Assembly: GCF_927798095.1 (NCBI RefSeq)
Contig: NZ_CAKMMF010000015.1
Coordinates: 1 to 64,000, forward strand
Direction: 5' to 3'
From: Paenibacillus plantiphilus
GTDB lineage: Bacteria; Bacillota; Bacilli; Paenibacillales; Paenibacillaceae
DNA: 64,000 nt
Shown in pieces: positions 61,278 to 64,000 of the stretch. The notes beneath the pieces were generated by a model. That model made no database searches. It worked only from the letters and a program-made list of their open reading frames with translations, and was not told the DNA's origin. The translations under genes and the position numbers were made by a program. Within the stretch, counting starts at the first letter, position 1. Every line of letters begins with the position of its first letter.

Positions 61278-61316
61278 AACGCCTCGTTAATTCCATATTG
61301 GAAGAATCGAGGCGTT
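61278..61316 (-). terminator. Intrinsic terminator of subtilase gene 4
   Basis: AACGCCTCG (61278-61286) and CGAGGCGTT (61308-61316), with a nested TTCC/GGAA pair and a T-rich minus-strand tail. It lies 34 bp past the stop at 61350. Confidence 0.8.
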
Positions 61317-61349
61317 AAAATGAGCATGTATACGAGTTATTAAAAACTG

Positions 61350-63620
61350 CTAGGGTGTTCCTGAGGTTATCGTTCCGCTATTAAAGGTAGATGTGCCCGC
61401 ATTGAAGAAATAGTTGCTGCCTCCGTTGCTGTCCCACGTTCCGCTGCCGTTGTTGAAGCATACCTCTGCACGGATGGCGCTATCGATTGCCAGCGTGATC
61501 TTGCTGTAGCCTGCTACCTCTGAGTTTGCCATGGCTTGTCCAGGCACAGCTGTCCATGTTCCTCCCTCTGGACGCCAGTGGATGTAAGGTGTTGCAAAGC
61601 CTCGTTTGTAGTAAATCGTCACCGTATTCGTCACTGGAACACCGGAAGTAATCGTTCCCGACTTGAATGTAGATGTGCCTACAGGGAAGAAATAGTTGCT
61701 GCCTCCATTGTTGTCCCATGTGCCGCTGCCATTGTTGAATACCGCTTCCAGACTCGTAGCCGTACCGATATTCACTGTAAATTTGTTATATCCGGCAACC
61801 TCTGAGGCCGGCATGGCCACCCCTGGCACAGTCGTCCATGTTCCTCCCGCTGGGCGATAATGGATGTATGGCGTTGCAAAGCCCTTCTTGTAGTAGACGG
61901 TTACCGTATTGCCAGAGTTGGTGGAGATGTAGAGGCTGCTCGGCAACGATTTATTGTTCGCCGCATCAACTGCTTTGACCGTATACACATAAGCCTGGCC
62001 TGCGCTTAGCCCCGTATCGGTAAAGCTGGTTGAAACCGTTGTAGCGATCGACACCGAATCCCGTAATATTTCATAATGGGTAACACCCACATTATCCGTT
62101 GAAGCATCCCATGCAAGGCTGATGCTCGTAGACGTTTTGCTCGGCGAGATCAAATTCAGCGGCTGGCTTGGTGCTATTGTATCGATGAACGGCACAGGCA
62201 GATTGTCTATGATGTTTTTCAAATTCGGCATGTAGCCGACTTTGTCAGTCGAAGGATTGCTAGACGAAGTGTTAAGCGTCGGGTCGCTTAATAGAGCGCG
62301 CAGCTGAGTCGTCGAATAGGCCGTGCCGAACTCAGCCTTGGCAATTCCTTGTATCGATATCGCATTCGCCGTTATGATGGACGAAGCTGAGGAAGTGCCG
62401 CTGAAATAGCTCTGGTAGCCCGTCGTCGAACTGCTGTTGGCTGCATCCAGTGTATAAACAGACTGCCCCCAGCTATTGACGTCGATCCGGTTGCCATAGT
62501 TGGAGAAAGACAACCGTGTATGAGGCGCTGTGTTGGATACAGCACCCACCAATATAGCGCCGGAGTCCTTGAAATCAGGGCTCGTCCGGTTCAAAACATA
62601 CTTGCCGGCTGTTGTCTGGAATGTATCCAAATTTACGGAGCCGTTGCCGGCTGCTTCAATGACAGTAATGCCGCGATCTACCGCATACCTGATCGCATCG
62701 AATGTATCGGGGTATACTTCGACCGGAACATAACCGCTTGCCGTGCTGTAGCCTGCTTGCGCTTCAAGCAGAATCACATCGCCGGCCTGAAGCGCGTTGG
62801 CGGCGGACAAAATCGCTTCCGATGTACTATATCCGCCGGCAGACCGGTGCTGGGAGGAAACCATTGGCGTTGCTTTGCTCGTAAATCCGAGAGTTCCGAG
62901 AGCGTTATCTACAGAGGAGACCACGCCTAGCACCCCTGTTCCGTGACTGTGGTAAGCAGCATTCAAGCCTCCTGGAAGCATCTGAATGTTGTGCGCCGCC
63001 AAGTCCTCATGGCCAAATGCCCAGCCCTGCTCAACATCGACCCAGCTTATTCCCTTGCCGTCGCCGCCTTCATATTGCCATGCATAAGGAGCATCATGAC
63101 CTTGAGGGGCTGCCGAACTGGCATAGCCCTGGAATGTGTAATAGGGATCATTAAGTGGTTGAACCGGTGTCGTATTGGGCAGCAATACGACTGTTGGCGG
63201 TTCTACCGGCTGAGGCTTGAGATAAGCCTCGGATACAAGCTCGTATGCGCTCAGCCTTTTTATCAGCTCATCCGCATTGCCATTCTTAGGAACAGGAACC
63301 TTGAAGTAGAGATCAAATACTGTAATCGAGCTTTCAATCCCTTTCACTTGCTCATCGGCAAGGCTGAACAGACGGTTAAACGTCAAGTCCGGGAATGCCT
63401 CGAATGTTACTCCAGCCCCTTGCTCTGCCCGGGGCTCTGTTCCCTTAAGTTGAGGGACATCGCTGCCCGGTTTGAATTTGACGACAATTTCGTCGGGATA
63501 TTGAATAGGGACAGTGGACTCCCCTTTTGCGTCAACAGGCGCAGGATGGGAGAACGCCATGCTTGTCAGGAGCAATAATGCAGCAGCAGCCAGACTTATA
63601 ACCTTGTTTTTAATCATCAT
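61350..63620 (-). CDS. Secreted S8 subtilase with FnIII and two CBM25-like modules (paralogue 4)
   Basis: 756 aa. Signal peptide (ISLAAAALLLLTSMAFSHPA), pro-region (DEIVVKFKPGSDVPQ), then the S8 domain with Asp in GISWVDVEQGW, His in YHSHGTGVLGVV, Asn in EAAGNGSVNLD, Ser in SGTSSASSIITA. FnIII (SQPLNLISPSKTSTSISLAW) and two modules follow. AAAAGGAGAGAA is upstream of the ATG. The catalytic domain is closer to paralogue 1 in its GTSSASS box and YVPVEVYP segment, whereas the tail is closer to paralogues 2 and 3, which suggests domain exchange. Confidence 0.9.
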   Translation of the reverse strand: MMIKNKVISLAAAALLLLTSMAFSHPAPVDAKGESTVPIQYPDEIVVKFKPGSDVPQLKGTEPRAEQGAGVTFEAFPDLTFNRLFSLADEQVKGIESSITVFDLYFKVPVPKNGNADELIKRLSAYELVSEAYLKPQPVEPPTVVLLPNTTPVQPLNDPYYTFQGYASSAAPQGHDAPYAWQYEGGDGKGISWVDVEQGWAFGHEDLAAHNIQMLPGGLNAAYHSHGTGVLGVVSSVDNALGTLGFTSKATPMVSSQHRSAGGYSTSEAILSAANALQAGDVILLEAQAGYSTASGYVPVEVYPDTFDAIRYAVDRGITVIEAAGNGSVNLDTFQTTAGKYVLNRTSPDFKDSGAILVGAVSNTAPHTRLSFSNYGNRIDVNSWGQSVYTLDAANSSSTTGYQSYFSGTSSASSIITANAISIQGIAKAEFGTAYSTTQLRALLSDPTLNTSSSNPSTDKVGYMPNLKNIIDNLPVPFIDTIAPSQPLNLISPSKTSTSISLAWDASTDNVGVTHYEILRDSVSIATTVSTSFTDTGLSAGQAYVYTVKAVDAANNKSLPSSLYISTNSGNTVTVYYKKGFATPYIHYRPAGGTWTTVPGVAMPASEVAGYNKFTVNIGTATSLEAVFNNGSGTWDNNGGSNYFFPVGTSTFKSGTITSGVPVTNTVTIYYKRGFATPYIHWRPEGGTWTAVPGQAMANSEVAGYSKITLAIDSAIRAEVCFNNGSGTWDSNGGSNYFFNAGTSTFNSGTITSGTP

Positions 63621-63762
63621 TTCTCTCCTTTTTAATGAATGAGTATCGTGCGGCTGAGCGCAGTCATCCGACTGCCCCTATCCCCCCTCTATCAGACTTT
63701 TAAAGCAGCAATATTTTACCTTTTTATGTGATATAGTATTGCATGTTAGGCTATAGCAAAAA

Positions 63763-63794
63763 AGCCTCTATGGAACTATCTTTCCATAAAGGCT
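63763..63794 (-). terminator. Intrinsic terminator of ilvD
   Basis: AGCCTCTATGGAA and TTCCATAAAGGCT pair with one or two mismatches; on the minus strand TTTTTTG follows. It is 24 bp past the ilvD stop. Confidence 0.8.
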
Positions 63795-63817
63795 CATATC
63801 CAGCATGCAATATCTAT

Positions 63818-64000
63818 TTAGCAGAGATCTGTTACTGCTCCTTTGGAGGCGGAAGAGACGAGTTTTGCGTATTTGGCCAGCACTCCTGATCGGTATTTAA
63901 GAGGCGGTTCGATCCAGCTCGCTGCTCTTTCCTCCAGCTGTGCAGCAGAAACATTCATATGAATCTCTTGTGTTTCACTGTCAATGGTGATAATATCACC
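63818..64000 (-). CDS. ilvD: Dihydroxy-acid dehydratase, C-terminal end (partial)
   Basis: The last 60 codons of a gene running in from the right, ending in TAA at 63818-63820. The tail reads [18 protein letters not shown] and then [18 protein letters not shown]-type sequence ([20 protein letters not shown] here), ending [10 protein letters not shown], the conserved IlvD C-terminus. IlvD makes the keto acids for isoleucine and valine with an Fe-S cluster. The active-site part is outside the window. Confidence 0.93.
   Translation of the reverse strand, partial: GDIITIDSETQEIHMNVSAAQLEERAASWIEPPLKYRSGVLAKYAKLVSSASKGAVTDLC

Overview
The window looks like a chromosomal segment from a Paenibacillus-type Firmicute. 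The signs are strong AGGAGG ribosome binding sites, many intrinsic terminators with long U tracts, occasional TTG/GTG starts, an XerS-type recombinase, a fused TrpE-TrpG, subtilases carrying starch-binding-like modules, and YtrA-, Bcr- and Van-like envelope-stress loci. The species cannot be named from the sequence alone. The window opens inside the 3' end of an IS3-family transposase gene and closes inside ilvD.

Left part (1-8.4 kb): an IS end and a noncoding repeat patch lead into an anaerobic or nitrosative-stress block. It holds the Fe-S repair protein Ric/ScdA, MoaA, and a five-gene operon (DUF2249, unknown, double DUF2249, a haem-copper-oxidase-like membrane protein, and a DUF59/SufT-like protein). 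Each of the three transcription units has an FNR-like box (TGTGA-N6-TCACA type) about 41.5 bp upstream of the predicted start, the class II activator position. An HPP-like membrane protein, a FadR-type GntR regulator and an MFS exporter follow.

8.5-27.5 kb: an orphan glycogen-synthase-like enzyme shares an apparent operon with a sugar-binding-protein homologue that has no signal peptide. Next come a VTT/DedA protein, a LacI regulator, an FAD monooxygenase, XerS, DUF3817, and a LysR regulator divergent from threonine synthase. The trpEG gene has a leader with ten GAG/CAG triplets at exact 5-nt spacing plus a Shine-Dalgarno-sequestering hairpin, which reads as a TRAP-controlled RNA switch. DinB, a TerB-like protein, a D,D-carboxypeptidase, a VanRS-like two-component system and a BmrA-like ABC exporter complete the stretch.

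27.6-29.3 kb: a type I-C-like CRISPR array of about 20 repeats, read on the minus strand, ends in an intrinsic terminator. No cas genes are present in the window.

29.3-50.6 kb: a serine hydrolase; a YtrA-type GntR/ABC operon; an ArsR regulator with an SRPBCC-alpha/beta-hydrolase fusion; YhgE/Pip; a nitroreductase; a CAP-domain protein; a leucine-rich-repeat protein; a TetR/membrane-protein pair; a tRNA-like or tmRNA-like RNA 3' end; two paralogous small proteins; metE under a cobalamin riboswitch with a linked 60-aa protein; DUF2203; and a five-gene response regulator-kinase-ABC-UppP operon that resembles bacitracin resistance loci.

50.6-64 kb: four paralogous secreted S8 subtilases, each with a FnIII domain and two or three CBM25-like modules, are split by a PP2C-like protein, a second MurG-like transferase and a 48-bp perfect palindrome. 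The ilvD tail closes the window.
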